A stretch of 64,000 nucleotides of DNA, taken from contig JAQXDL010000049.1 of the NCBI GenBank assembly GCA_029251375.1, positions 186,001-250,000 of the forward strand, written 5' to 3'. A program made the position numbers and the translations under genes. Under the pieces are notes generated by a model. That model did no database searches, was not told where the DNA came from, and saw only the letters and a program-made list of their open reading frames with translations. Source of the DNA: Pseudomonadales bacterium (GTDB taxonomy: Bacteria > Pseudomonadota > Gammaproteobacteria > Pseudomonadales > Azotimanducaceae). Position 1 is the stretch's first letter; each line of letters starts with the position of its first letter. Below, piece by piece: positions 9,940 to 19,802 of this stretch.

Positions 9940-11154
9940 ATGAGCATTGAAGTAAAAAAGACAGACTTAGATTTCTCAGAAATACATGAGCGAATGCAAT
10001 GGTATGTCGATCAAGAGATCATTCCTTGCTGTAATACATTGGTCCTGCGAGGCACTGATGTTGTCGATGTGAAAACCTATGGCCCGCTCGATCACGAAAC
10101 CAATCGACCTCTCGCGGAAGATTCTATTTTTAGAATGCACTCAAGCACAAAGGTTGCGACCTCGATCGCAGCCATGAGTTTATTCGAAGAGGGTAAGTTC
10201 AAGTTAGATGATCCGCTGGAAAAATACCTGCCAGAATTCGCCAACATGAAAGTGTTAAAGGCCGATGCAACTTCAATCGACGACGTCGAGCCCTGTTTAG
10301 GTTCCATAAAAATCAACCAAATTCTTAGCCACTCCGCCGGCTTGTCCTACGGTTTTGTTGAGCCGGATTCAGTTATTGACCAAGCATACAATTCAAACGG
10401 CATTAATCCGATGGCGCCGGGGTCTCAGATGACGCTCGAGGGCCTTTGTAAAGATCTTGCTGAACTGCCACTTGCCTATCAGCCAGGGACTTTTTGGCGC
10501 TACAGTTTCGGGACAGACGTAACCGCAAGGCTGATTGAAGTGTTATCTGGACAGCGCTTTGACGATTTTTTGAAAGAACGTATTTTTCAACCACTGAATA
10601 TGGTTGATACAGATTTCTATGTGCCGAAAGAAAAGCAGGATCGATTTACAACCATGTATATGCCTACGAACCCACTGGATCCGATGGCGAGTGGATATGT
10701 TAAAGCTGATGACCCTTATGAAGGCGCCAACTCGCAACCAACAACTTTTCTGTCTGGCGGCGGCGGATTGATGTCAACCCTGTCCGACTATCTTTCCTTT
10801 GTTCAAATGATCTTGAATGGCGGCGAATGGAAAGGTCAGCGCATTATTAAGTCCGAAACGCTCGATCTTATGCGCACTAACCAATTACCCACTGGTGTTG
10901 GTGTGAATTTTCCTTTTTGGGAGATTCCAGGTACGACATTTGGTCTTGGTTTTGCGCTCAAACAACAACCTGCAGAAGGTGAACCGGATTCAGCTATTGA
11001 TGAGTTTCATTGGGGTGGAATGGCGGGTACGCATCTATGGATGTCGCCGAATTCAAATCTTGCGGGGATCTGCATGACACAAAGAATGCCTGGTTTTTGG
11101 CATCCTTTCAGTCATGACTTTAAACGGCTGGCTTATAAAATAGCCGCCAGCTAG
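9940..11154 (+). CDS. Beta-lactamase-family serine hydrolase
   Basis: The 404-residue protein belongs to the class C beta-lactamase / EstB-type esterase superfamily. The catalytic SxxK appears as SSTK (residues about 67-70), the Tyr motif as YSFGTD, and the third motif as HWGGMAGT. No signal peptide is visible, so it is probably a cytoplasmic esterase rather than a drug-resistance beta-lactamase. It starts 20 bases after purD with a GGGAG ribosome site and may be cotranscribed. Substrate unknown. Confidence 0.85.
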   Translation: MSIEVKKTDLDFSEIHERMQWYVDQEIIPCCNTLVLRGTDVVDVKTYGPLDHETNRPLAEDSIFRMHSSTKVATSIAAMSLFEEGKFKLDDPLEKYLPEFANMKVLKADATSIDDVEPCLGSIKINQILSHSAGLSYGFVEPDSVIDQAYNSNGINPMAPGSQMTLEGLCKDLAELPLAYQPGTFWRYSFGTDVTARLIEVLSGQRFDDFLKERIFQPLNMVDTDFYVPKEKQDRFTTMYMPTNPLDPMASGYVKADDPYEGANSQPTTFLSGGGGLMSTLSDYLSFVQMILNGGEWKGQRIIKSETLDLMRTNQLPTGVGVNFPFWEIPGTTFGLGFALKQQPAEGEPDSAIDEFHWGGMAGTHLWMSPNSNLAGICMTQRMPGFWHPFSHDFKRLAYKIAAS

Positions 11155-11199
11155 AAGTTAGTTGACGTTCTTTAAGGGGTTTGCCCTAAGCCTTGGCCT

Positions 11200-12264
11200 C
11201 TAGGAAATTGCTTCGATCTGGGCTTGTTTAATTGCAAGTCCGAGTTCGGCACCCTGATATTTTGCGGCCAGGTCTTTGGCAGAGACGCGAATTGCTCGTT
11301 CATAGACATCAAGCCAGTAAGGTTGGTTGTCGATACCACCTTCGATTTCCGTCATCAATGCAAGTAGCTGATTGAATCTGAGAAATCGTTCATTCCGTCT
11401 GAACGCATCAATTGTGTAAAGCCATTTGATTGAATCCTCTGCAGTACCAATATTCTGCCAACCTCCTCGTTGAGAACTGCAGAGCAGGCTTAACTCTATG
11501 AGACGCTTTGGACATCTGAGGCGTTTTGAAAAAGCGTTAATATCTGAGGGTGAATTGAAGTTTAGTAAGCCAGCAATGCGGAAATCTTTTTCGTTAGTCA
11601 TAGAGGCAACCGTCGCTAATCTGTGAACGCCTTGCTTGGTTATCATTGGCCAGAGTTCTTCGCTTGCGCCGAGTTGATCAAGCAGCTGGAAAAATTCACT
11701 GACGTTTTTCGTTGCCAGCGCTTTATCTAATTCTGCGTAGATACGTTCTGGTGGAAGTTCTCTCAGGTCGCCACGTACAATCATATGTCGCATCAACTCG
11801 AAGGTACTTTCGTGAACTGTAAAGTTTGTTAATTTTGCTTTGAACCGAGCAAGGCGAAGAATTCTCAAAGGGTCTTCTTCAAATGCGGTGGAAACATGCC
11901 TTAGGATCCGACTTTCGAGATCCTGACGGCCTCCGTAAGGGTCGACGAGCTCTCCATTGCTAGATTCGGCAATCGCATTGATGGTTAGGTCGCGGCGAAG
12001 CAGATCGTCCTCAAGTGTGACAAATTCGCTTGCATCGCACTCAAAACCTTTATGGCCTTGTCCAGTTTTCCGTTCGAGGCGCGCAAGCGCATATTCCTCT
12101 TTCGACTTCGGGTGCAAAAAAACGGGGAAGTCTTTGCCTACCGGGGTATAGCCAAGTTCGAGTAGTTGCTTTTCGGTAGACCCGACGACGACCCAATCCC
12201 TTTCCGTTACGGGATGATTGAGTAACCTATCGCGGATCGCGCCGCCGACCAGATAAATTTCCAT
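11200..12264 (-). CDS. cca: CCA-adding tRNA nucleotidyltransferase (no HD domain)
   Basis: Adds or repairs the CCA end of tRNA. The class II N-terminal motif YLVGGAIRD is followed by TERDWVVVG; the metal pair is E21/D23 in place of the E. coli D21/D23. The template motif RRDLTINAIA and LRILRLARF are present. At 354 residues it lacks the C-terminal HD phosphohydrolase domain of the 412-residue E. coli enzyme. It lies nine bases after apaH and seems to be the last gene of the lptD operon. Confidence 0.93.
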   Translation of the reverse strand: MEIYLVGGAIRDRLLNHPVTERDWVVVGSTEKQLLELGYTPVGKDFPVFLHPKSKEEYALARLERKTGQGHKGFECDASEFVTLEDDLLRRDLTINAIAESSNGELVDPYGGRQDLESRILRHVSTAFEEDPLRILRLARFKAKLTNFTVHESTFELMRHMIVRGDLRELPPERIYAELDKALATKNVSEFFQLLDQLGASEELWPMITKQGVHRLATVASMTNEKDFRIAGLLNFNSPSDINAFSKRLRCPKRLIELSLLCSSQRGGWQNIGTAEDSIKWLYTIDAFRRNERFLRFNQLLALMTEIEGGIDNQPYWLDVYERAIRVSAKDLAAKYQGAELGLAIKQAQIEAIS

Positions 12265-12273
12265 AGGCTATTA

Positions 12274-13074
12274 TTATCTATTTATGGCTGAAACGGAAAA
12301 GCGACGTTTAGTTTCTAAGCAATATGCAGTGAGTTCTCGGCCCCAAACACAGCCGGTATCGAGCGCCAATAAGTTATCTTTGCCACTCGCACCCTCAAGT
12401 GCAGCCCAATGACCAAAAAGAATTAAGTCATTTTGAGTGCGGGAGAAATTGAACCAGGGTGAAAATCCCTCCGGTTCATTTTTTGACTTGTGGGAGAGTT
12501 CGAGTTCACCTTGGGCGCTACTAAAGCGCATTCTTGTTAAGTAGTTTGTGATTGTTCTATGCCTTATTGAGCCTTGTAATGTGTCATCCCAGGTTGACGG
12601 TGTATTGCCGTACATATTTTTAAGGAACTCGACGAAATCATTACCCCGCAGTACAGTCTCAACTTCTCGTGACAATAAGTTTGCTTTCTCGATCGTCCAT
12701 ATATGAGGAATACCAGCATGGACGAACGTGCAATTGAACTCATCACTTGAATGCACCAAGGGTTGTTGTCGTAACCAGTCTGCGATTTCAGGCAGCTCTG
12801 AAGAGTTTAGAATGTCATCAAACGTATCTTTTTTAGAGGGGTCTCGACAGCCTGATGCAACGGCCAAGAGGTGTAGGTCATGATTCCCAAGTACGGTATT
12901 ACAGTTTGGTAATGTGCGAATCAGGTTGATGGTTTCCAAATTCTTTGGACCACGATTAATTAAATCGCCTAAAAAGTACAAGGTATCTGACTGTGCATTG
13001 AAATTGATTTTCGCTAGTAGTGCACAAAGCTCATCATAGCAACCCTGCACATCACCGATGACATAGGAGCTCAT
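12274..13074 (-). CDS. apaH: Symmetrical diadenosine tetraphosphatase
   Basis: Hydrolyses Ap4A to two ADP. PPP-family motifs: GDVQGC, GDLINRGP, GNHD and the C-terminal FGHW. The frame is open from 13113, but the ATG at 13074 (MSSYVIGD) matches the family start and avoids overlap with rsmA. The apaG gene that usually separates rsmA and apaH is missing here. Confidence 0.94.
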   Translation of the reverse strand: MSSYVIGDVQGCYDELCALLAKINFNAQSDTLYFLGDLINRGPKNLETINLIRTLPNCNTVLGNHDLHLLAVASGCRDPSKKDTFDDILNSSELPEIADWLRQQPLVHSSDEFNCTFVHAGIPHIWTIEKANLLSREVETVLRGNDFVEFLKNMYGNTPSTWDDTLQGSIRHRTITNYLTRMRFSSAQGELELSHKSKNEPEGFSPWFNFSRTQNDLILFGHWAALEGASGKDNLLALDTGCVWGRELTAYCLETKRRFSVSAINR

Positions 13075-13084
13075 GGCAAATGCC

Positions 13085-13864
13085 TCATGTGGCTGTCGAA
13101 GCCTTCGATTCAAAATGCGACAGGATGTTTAAATAATCTTTCAGGTCGAGGTTTTCCGGTCGCAGCATAGGATCAAGTCCAATCTCTTCAAGCCCCTGTG
13201 CTGTGATGAAACCCTTCAAAGCATTGCGGATTGTTTTACGGCGCATGCTGAATGTTTTGGTCAGTAGCGTTTGCAGTCGCTCCATATTGACGTTTTCAGC
13301 TGAATTGTGGTGCGGTGTTAATTTAACAATGGCAGACATAACTTTGGGACGCGGCGTAAATGCTTCGGGCGGTACCGAAAACATATTCTGCGAGTCACAG
13401 TAAATTTGCGACATGATGGACAGGCGCCCATAGTCTGAAGTTGAATGTGTCGCTGTTAGGCGGTTAACCACTTCGAGCTGAAGCATAAAGTGCATATCCT
13501 CTATGTCATCAAGATGTTCAAAAAGTCGAAATAATAACGGTGTTGAAATATTGTAGGGCAGGTTTCCAACGACTCTGGTTTTCTTTCCCTTAGGTAAGGT
13601 GCTTAGGTCGAGTTTGAGAACATCAGATTCGATTATATTCAGGTCAGGATGCTTAAGGCGTAGTGAAAAGGCGAGATCACGGTCAATTTCAATAACATCT
13701 AAATCACATCCCGATTGCAGCAGTCGGTCTGTGATTGCCCCATGACCTGGCCCAATCTCAATAAGATGTTCACCGGGTTTAGGATCGATGGTTCGAACAA
13801 TCCGCTCGATAATGTTTTTGTCTTTAAGAAAATTTTGGCCGAATCGTTTTCTTGCCTTAACCAT
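13085..13864 (-). CDS. rsmA: 16S rRNA dimethyladenosine transferase
   Basis: Dimethylates two adjacent adenines near the 3' end of 16S rRNA during small-subunit maturation (KsgA). Motifs: RFGQNFL at the N terminus, EIGPGHG for SAM binding and the catalytic NLPYNIS. 259 residues, typical. The start is three bases after pdxA. Confidence 0.97.
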   Translation of the reverse strand: MVKARKRFGQNFLKDKNIIERIVRTIDPKPGEHLIEIGPGHGAITDRLLQSGCDLDVIEIDRDLAFSLRLKHPDLNIIESDVLKLDLSTLPKGKKTRVVGNLPYNISTPLLFRLFEHLDDIEDMHFMLQLEVVNRLTATHSTSDYGRLSIMSQIYCDSQNMFSVPPEAFTPRPKVMSAIVKLTPHHNSAENVNMERLQTLLTKTFSMRRKTIRNALKGFITAQGLEEIGLDPMLRPENLDLKDYLNILSHFESKASTAT

Positions 13865-13867
13865 AGT

Positions 13868-14860
13868 CTATTTACTCTGGCACATATTAATGGCGATTCT
13901 AATCGCGGTGTCTAAGCTACCGGCATCGGCTTTGCCGGTCGCAGCCAGATCGAGGGCGGTGCCATGATCGACCGATGTGCGCACAATAGGCAAACCTAGC
14001 GTGACGTTAACCGCATCGCCAAAGCCCTGATGCTTTAGGACAGGCAGACCTTGGTCGTGATACATCGCCAGCACAACATCGGCACTAGAAAGCATCGCTG
14101 GGGTAAAAGCGGTGTCTGCCGGTATTGGCCCAATGACGTTAATGCCTTTACGTTTTGCCATTTGAATGACGGGTTCGATTACATCAATTTCTTCCCGCCC
14201 CAGATGGCCTTGTTCGCCGGCGTGTGGGTTTAAGCCACAAACCAATATTTGAGGTGCGTTGAGTTGGAATTTGTTGATCATGTCGTGATTCAGTATTTCG
14301 ATTGTTTCGAGCAAACTTGACGGCTCTATCGCATCTGCCACATCTCTTAGGGGGAGATGTGTGGTCGCAAGTGCTACCCGAAGTTTTGATGTGGCAAGCA
14401 TCATGACGACACGGTCAGTCTGAGTTTTGTTCGCTAACCATTCCGTATGACCTGAAAATGGATAGCCGGCATCGTTGATGACGGATTTTTGTACGGGACC
14501 GGTAACCATAGCGTCAAAGCGCTGTTCCAAACATCCATTCACGGCGACTTCTAATGTGCTCAATACATAACTTGCGTTGTTACTATCGAGTTGGCCTGGG
14601 ATTGTGGGCGCGCCGGCTGAGACGTGCAGCAGATTGAGTTTATTAGCTTGAGCTGCCGAGGTTTGTGTTATGACATTAAGTTCGCTTGTAACACCCATTA
14701 GGCGGGCACGCTCAGCCATTAAATCACGGTCAGCAATCAGTACTAACGTCGCCTGATATGACTCGGGTAGCAGGGATAAGCAAATGTCAGGGCCTATTCC
14801 AGCAGGTTCCCCCGGCGTTATAGCAATGACAGGGTTAGATTCTGATTTCGACAAAAGCAT
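13868..14860 (-). CDS. pdxA: 4-hydroxythreonine-4-phosphate dehydrogenase
   Basis: NAD-dependent step of the DXP-dependent pyridoxal phosphate pathway. The 330-residue protein has TPGEPAGIGPD, the metal-site SGHTEWLA and the C-terminal AMYHDQGLPVLK. The ATG lies within the last 26 bases of surA, in line with coupling in the lptD-surA-pdxA-rsmA operon. Confidence 0.96.
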   Translation of the reverse strand: MLLSKSESNPVIAITPGEPAGIGPDICLSLLPESYQATLVLIADRDLMAERARLMGVTSELNVITQTSAAQANKLNLLHVSAGAPTIPGQLDSNNASYVLSTLEVAVNGCLEQRFDAMVTGPVQKSVINDAGYPFSGHTEWLANKTQTDRVVMMLATSKLRVALATTHLPLRDVADAIEPSSLLETIEILNHDMINKFQLNAPQILVCGLNPHAGEQGHLGREEIDVIEPVIQMAKRKGINVIGPIPADTAFTPAMLSSADVVLAMYHDQGLPVLKHQGFGDAVNVTLGLPIVRTSVDHGTALDLAATGKADAGSLDTAIRIAINMCQSK

Positions 14861-16142
14861 CTTCCCGAATTTCGGTTATCCAGGATTGAAGTTCTTCGTC
14901 CCATCTTTGGTTGCGGAGATAACTTTCAGCTTGACCCATGCGAAAGTTCTCACTGAAGTCTTCGGTCCGTCTGCCTGTGACTTGTAGGAAATGAAATCCA
15001 TGAGTTGTTTCAAACACTTCAGAAATTTGGTCGATGTCAGACTCGGATATCATTTGCTCGAATTCTGGCACGAAAGTACCTACTCGATTCCAGCCTAGAT
15101 CACCGCCGCTAAGTGCTGAGCCCGGGTCATCAGATTGTAATTTTGCAATTTCGTCGAAATCTCGACCGCCAGCAACTTCTTCGCGTAATGCTTCTGCCAA
15201 CTCGCGCGCTTCTTCCTGCGTGCGAATTTCAGACGATTGAATTAGCACATGGCGTACTTCAGTTTGCTCGACTTGGCCTTCAACCTTGGCGCCCTTCTTT
15301 TCAAAAAGCTTGATGATGTGGTAACCGCTACCACTTTTGATCGGGCCTCGCAGTTCACCCACAGCCATCTCAGGCGCTATATCAGAAAACATAGTCGGTA
15401 ATTGAGCGGCCTTTCTCCAGCCCAGATCGCCACCTTCTAATGCGTTTTGCCCTGCACTCTTTTGAATGGCGGTAGTCTGGAAATCGGCGCCGGCGTTCAG
15501 GCTCTCGAGCAATGAGTCACTTCGGTCTCGAACGTTTCGGATTTGATCAGCATTCGCGTCATCTGGAATGGGTAGCAAAATGTGTCCAAGGCGATACTCA
15601 TCTGCGGTTACGACAGCACCTAAGTCAGACTCGAGGAAATTTTTGAGTTCCTGTTCATTAATTTGAATCCGTCTGCGCATGATGCCCTGTTGCACTCGGC
15701 TGATCTTAATCTCCTTGCGAATTTGTTCACGCATGTCGGCGAATGAAATGCCATCATTCTCAACAGCAAGTCGAAAATCAGATAAATTCATTTCGTTTTG
15801 CTTCGCTATACCTTGCATGGCATTGTTAAGCTCTTCATCGCTAATTTTAACTCCAGCTCTGTCAGCCATCTGTATTTGTAGGCTTTCGACAATAAGGCGT
15901 TCTATGATTTGTTCGTTTAGCACGTCTGTCGCCGGCATCTTCTGACCAGCACTTCTAACCTGCTGTTCTATCGACTGGCGTCGAGTGTCGAGCTCGGATT
16001 GCATAACAACATCATCATCAACGATAGCGATTATACGATCGAGCATAACAACGTCAGCATGACTGGCAGCCATAAATAGAGATGCTGTCGTCAGGCCGAT
16101 TATTTGCGTAAAAGCACTTAACAACTGTCTAAACTTGTTCAT
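14835..16142 (-). CDS. surA: Periplasmic chaperone / peptidyl-prolyl isomerase SurA
   Basis: Delivers unfolded outer-membrane proteins to the Bam complex. The 435-residue precursor has a signal peptide ending near ASHA-DVV, the SurA N-terminal domain starting VMLDRIIAIVDDDVV, and two parvulin domains (about 180-280 and 290-390). It abuts the lptD stop with no spacer. LptD is itself a SurA-dependent client, which fits the operon. Confidence 0.96.
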   Translation of the reverse strand: MNKFRQLLSAFTQIIGLTTASLFMAASHADVVMLDRIIAIVDDDVVMQSELDTRRQSIEQQVRSAGQKMPATDVLNEQIIERLIVESLQIQMADRAGVKISDEELNNAMQGIAKQNEMNLSDFRLAVENDGISFADMREQIRKEIKISRVQQGIMRRRIQINEQELKNFLESDLGAVVTADEYRLGHILLPIPDDANADQIRNVRDRSDSLLESLNAGADFQTTAIQKSAGQNALEGGDLGWRKAAQLPTMFSDIAPEMAVGELRGPIKSGSGYHIIKLFEKKGAKVEGQVEQTEVRHVLIQSSEIRTQEEARELAEALREEVAGGRDFDEIAKLQSDDPGSALSGGDLGWNRVGTFVPEFEQMISESDIDQISEVFETTHGFHFLQVTGRRTEDFSENFRMGQAESYLRNQRWDEELQSWITEIREDAFVEIRI

Positions 16143-18647
16143 TTACAGTCCTATTCTATTTTCTCTGGCTCGGTAGCCTGGAATTGCGGTTTCTAATAGC
16201 GAGTCTAAGCCTTTTCCGACTGTTGCAAGCCCCTTGAGTTGGAACTCGAAGAAAATGCCTGTATCTGCCGGTGTCGTCTTATCGAAAGTTGGAATCAAAT
16301 TGCCTGGATTGCCTGGGTCATCAATCAGATTGATCGTTGTCGTAGGAGACTTTAAAAACCTGCGAGCGACCAAGCGCGTTTTCCAACAGCAATCGTTATA
16401 TTCTAGACCAACAAAGGACTCAATAGTTCGATGATCATCCCATCGAAAATTCCAGCGGCCTATCGCGCTCCAGTTTTTGTAAATAGGCCAGATGAAACTT
16501 ATGTCAGATTCCTCAGAGCCTTGGGTAAGAGAGGTGCGCTGTAACTCCGGGCTAGTATAGACGTAATTAAGGTTGAAGATTTTTCTTTGTCCTGCGGCAT
16601 ATTTCATACCGATGGTGCCGCGATTTGAATTGCTGGTATCCGGTTCCCACTCATAAGTAGTTGAGAGTCTAAACTGGTTGGATAGCGCAATTGAAGCCGT
16701 GGCGAATATTGGTGAGGTCTCGGCGGTCGGGTTTTCTCCTCGTTTCGGGCTAAAGATTACCTCGCGGTCTGCGAGATAGAAAATCTGCCCTACGCTGAAT
16801 TTAACAAGCTGTGCGCCGGTTGACTCAGACATCAATCGACTGGTGATTCCTAGTCCCACTTGATTGGCATCACCGATTCGATCGTATCCGCTGAACCGAT
16901 TAATGCGAAACAGTGACGAATAGGACTGGCTAGGGTTACTGGCGTCAAAAGCCGGTAGGTCATCCTGCTCATCATTCTCAACATAAAGGTAGAATAATCT
17001 TGGCTCTAATGTTTGCTGTAAATTGTTGCCGCCCAATTTGAAGAACCGATCGAAGACGAGTCCTGTATCGACGGAAAAAGTTGGTGTTGTGATTTCAGGA
17101 CTGGACCGAAAGCTTGCAGGGCCATCGTCCAAGTTGTATTTGCGATGGATAAGACCGACCCTTGGCGTAAGAAACCCCCATTCACTTTTTAGCGGTAGGC
17201 TCGCTTTTAGATCCAAAACAGCTCTCTCGCCAATCGTTCCTGATCGAGTGCCCACGAGCTTAGTGTTTTCTTTGTCAAAGTAGGTATATTCAAATTTCGA
17301 CCTCAATTTAATCGGTCCGCTGTCGTCTTTCCATGCAGCGTTGACGGTCGGAAGTCGTTCGTATTGCTCGGCGGCTTTGGGGTTGAGATTTTGGAAACCT
17401 TGAAGTTTCAGACCAAGATTCCATGCGTCACCGCGATACTGCACCTGGCCGATGCGATCGAGCGCTGGTGCGCGTATATCGGTGAGACTCGATTCAACAG
17501 GATTGATATATTGATCTACATTGGTCGCAACGTTGCCGCCAATATCCTGTAGATAGTCTACATCGGAAACCGCAGAATAGTTTACTGAGGTTTTCCAACG
17601 TGTGTCTGAGCCACCTTCATGTCTTAAACTGAGTAACCATCTGTCCTGACGCTCTAACTCTCCAATTGGCTGTGCAGGTGCACCGGGGCTTGGGCTAACA
17701 TAAACGCGATCATCATAGATTTTGTCTTTGTTGATATAGCCTAGGTTGATCTCATTCTGGGAGCGCTTGGTTATGTGGCGAAATTCTCCTTCGTGTATGA
17801 TTCCTCTCTTCCACATCGATCTAAGCTGATAAGTCGCATCGTAGTTGGGCGCGAGATTGAAGTAGTAGGGAATCTGTAAGTCAGTTCCACCGTCTGAATC
17901 GTATCCAATGTAAGGTACCAAAAAACCCGAGTGTCGTTGTTGATCAATCGGAAACTTTAAGTAGGGTGTGTAGATTATAGGGATATCTTTGACTCGAATG
18001 GTGACATTTCTAGCAACGCCATAGCCATCCGCAGGTCGAATTTCAAAGCTCTTCGAATTCATCGTCCAAGCATTACTGGTCGGCTCGCAGCGAGTGATAC
18101 TGGCATCATCCAGCAAGATGTAACCGCGAGCGTCTTTTTCAGCTATTGCGGAGCTGCCTCTAAAGCCAGATTGATGGAATAAAAACGTCGATTGATCGAT
18201 GACACCCGTACCGTCAAAAAGATTGGTTGTTGCGTGTTCCCCTGTCATCAATAGGCCAGGTTCTCTAATCTGCAATGGACCATCGATCTCAGCGATTTCA
18301 GTAAGTATGTTGTGATTAATTTTAGGAGATTGGATCGTTTGGGTGCCTTGGGTAACCTCAACCGCGCCACTCAGCTGCAGAGAGGCACCGTCCTTGTAAT
18401 AAGCGGCGTCAGCTTCGGCAGTTGCTATGCCAGGAGCAAGGGGCGTTAAGATAGGTTGGATGTAAGAGCCTTGGCAGAAATAGGGTAGTTTTTTCCTTTC
18501 TTCTTCTGACATTGCCGCAGCAGGTCGCCAATCAATTTCAGCAGCGCTACCCAATTCGAGCTCCGCGCCGAATATAGAGAAAGAGAAAAATGCTGAAATT
18601 GCAATTAGCTGACCTAGAAAGGTTACCGAGGAGCGTCCTTTCGACAT
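16143..18647 (-). CDS. lptD: LPS-assembly outer-membrane protein LptD
   Basis: Inserts lipopolysaccharide into the outer leaflet together with LptE. The 834-residue precursor has a signal peptide, an N-terminal OstA-like periplasmic domain (about 60-200) and a large C-terminal beta-barrel. First gene of the leftward operon; its start faces amgK across a 90-bp divergent promoter region. Confidence 0.95.
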   Translation of the reverse strand: MSKGRSSVTFLGQLIAISAFFSFSIFGAELELGSAAEIDWRPAAAMSEEERKKLPYFCQGSYIQPILTPLAPGIATAEADAAYYKDGASLQLSGAVEVTQGTQTIQSPKINHNILTEIAEIDGPLQIREPGLLMTGEHATTNLFDGTGVIDQSTFLFHQSGFRGSSAIAEKDARGYILLDDASITRCEPTSNAWTMNSKSFEIRPADGYGVARNVTIRVKDIPIIYTPYLKFPIDQQRHSGFLVPYIGYDSDGGTDLQIPYYFNLAPNYDATYQLRSMWKRGIIHEGEFRHITKRSQNEINLGYINKDKIYDDRVYVSPSPGAPAQPIGELERQDRWLLSLRHEGGSDTRWKTSVNYSAVSDVDYLQDIGGNVATNVDQYINPVESSLTDIRAPALDRIGQVQYRGDAWNLGLKLQGFQNLNPKAAEQYERLPTVNAAWKDDSGPIKLRSKFEYTYFDKENTKLVGTRSGTIGERAVLDLKASLPLKSEWGFLTPRVGLIHRKYNLDDGPASFRSSPEITTPTFSVDTGLVFDRFFKLGGNNLQQTLEPRLFYLYVENDEQDDLPAFDASNPSQSYSSLFRINRFSGYDRIGDANQVGLGITSRLMSESTGAQLVKFSVGQIFYLADREVIFSPKRGENPTAETSPIFATASIALSNQFRLSTTYEWEPDTSNSNRGTIGMKYAAGQRKIFNLNYVYTSPELQRTSLTQGSEESDISFIWPIYKNWSAIGRWNFRWDDHRTIESFVGLEYNDCCWKTRLVARRFLKSPTTTINLIDDPGNPGNLIPTFDKTTPADTGIFFEFQLKGLATVGKGLDSLLETAIPGYRARENRIGL

Positions 18648-18737
18648 AATGAGTGATTAACGCCTGTCATTGAAGATAGTGGATAATAAAGCATTTAAGA
18701 AATCAGGTCAGGTGATATTTCCGGATGAATCGAGCAA
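18648..18737. promoter_or_regulatory. Divergent promoter region lptD / amgK
   Basis: The 90 bp between the two divergent starts must hold both promoters. No convincing hexamers or operator were recognised. The same divergent arrangement is known in Pseudomonas. Confidence 0.5.
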
Positions 18738-19802
18738 ATGAATAATAAAGACGATCGACAATTAGACCTACAGAGATGGGCGAAAGCATCGCTGACTGCC
18801 TCAGGTAAGACCGATGCGGATTCCCTGTTGGTCGAGACGGTAAATGATGATGCAAGTTTTCGTCGATACTTTCGTGGTCATCTAGGCAGGCAAAGCTACA
18901 TTCTTGTGGATGCACCCCCCGAATATGAAGACAGCGCATCTTTTATAGCGATTGCTCAGCTGCTAAAAGAAAACGGCATTAATGTGCCGATAGTACACGC
19001 GGCTGATCTAGAGCGAGGCTTTATGTTGCTGTCAGATTTAGGTGATGACTTGTACTTTGACGTCTTGCAACTCGATGGGTTTGGGGAGCGTGTCGTTGAC
19101 CTCTATGCCGATGCATTTGCGGCTTTAGTCGAACTCAGCCAGATCCCAGCGCCGTCCGTGCCAGCCTATAGTTCAAGTAAGTTGATCGAAGAAATGGGTC
19201 TTTTCAGAGACTGGTTTGTCGAAAAGCAGTTGAAAATCGAGCTGAGCCCGGCTGAAAACGACATGCTCGATGCGCTGTTTGAGCGCTTAGTTGCGTCAGC
19301 CGAGCAACAGCCGCAGGTGTTTGTGCACCGAGATTACCATTGTCGCAATTTGATGGTGGAGGCTAGCCACAACCCGGGGGTGATAGATTTTCAGGATGCG
19401 GTCATTGGGCCGATTACGTATGACTTGGTTTCATTGCTAAAAGACTGTTATTGGCGCTTTCCCCGCGAGCAAGTCGAGAGTTGGGTTGAGTCTCACCGCT
19501 TAGCTTTAGGGCTAGCAGTTGACGGTGCAATTTTTTTGCGCTGGTTCGACTTGATGGGGATGCAACGTCATTTGAAATGCGCGGGAATTTTTTGTCGTCT
19601 TAATATCCGGGACGGTAAGTCTGGTTATCTTGATGATATCCCGCTTGTGTTCGATTACCTGCTGGAAGTCTCTGATAGCTACCAAGAATTAGAATCCTTC
19701 GGAACTTGGCTGAGACAGAAGGTACAACCACAACTTAATCTCTTAGTTCAGCAACGACAGGGTATCGAGGGACAGGATAACAAAGAGGGGCGTGCGGTTT
19801 GA
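18738..19802 (+). CDS. amgK: N-acetylmuramate/N-acetylglucosamine kinase (anomeric)
   Basis: Phosphorylates MurNAc at C1 in the cell-wall recycling shortcut that bypasses de novo UDP-MurNAc synthesis. The 354-residue protein has the aminoglycoside-phosphotransferase fold: catalytic HRDYHCRNLM and the metal-binding VIDFQDAVIGP. The neighbour murU encodes the next enzyme, and the four-base overlap supports coupling. Confidence 0.92.
   Translation: MNNKDDRQLDLQRWAKASLTASGKTDADSLLVETVNDDASFRRYFRGHLGRQSYILVDAPPEYEDSASFIAIAQLLKENGINVPIVHAADLERGFMLLSDLGDDLYFDVLQLDGFGERVVDLYADAFAALVELSQIPAPSVPAYSSSKLIEEMGLFRDWFVEKQLKIELSPAENDMLDALFERLVASAEQQPQVFVHRDYHCRNLMVEASHNPGVIDFQDAVIGPITYDLVSLLKDCYWRFPREQVESWVESHRLALGLAVDGAIFLRWFDLMGMQRHLKCAGIFCRLNIRDGKSGYLDDIPLVFDYLLEVSDSYQELESFGTWLRQKVQPQLNLLVQQRQGIEGQDNKEGRAV

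Noticed and set aside
9940-11154. Serine hydrolase as an antibiotic-resistance beta-lactamase
   Set aside because: No signal peptide and an esterase-like set of motifs; placed with purine genes rather than in a resistance context.
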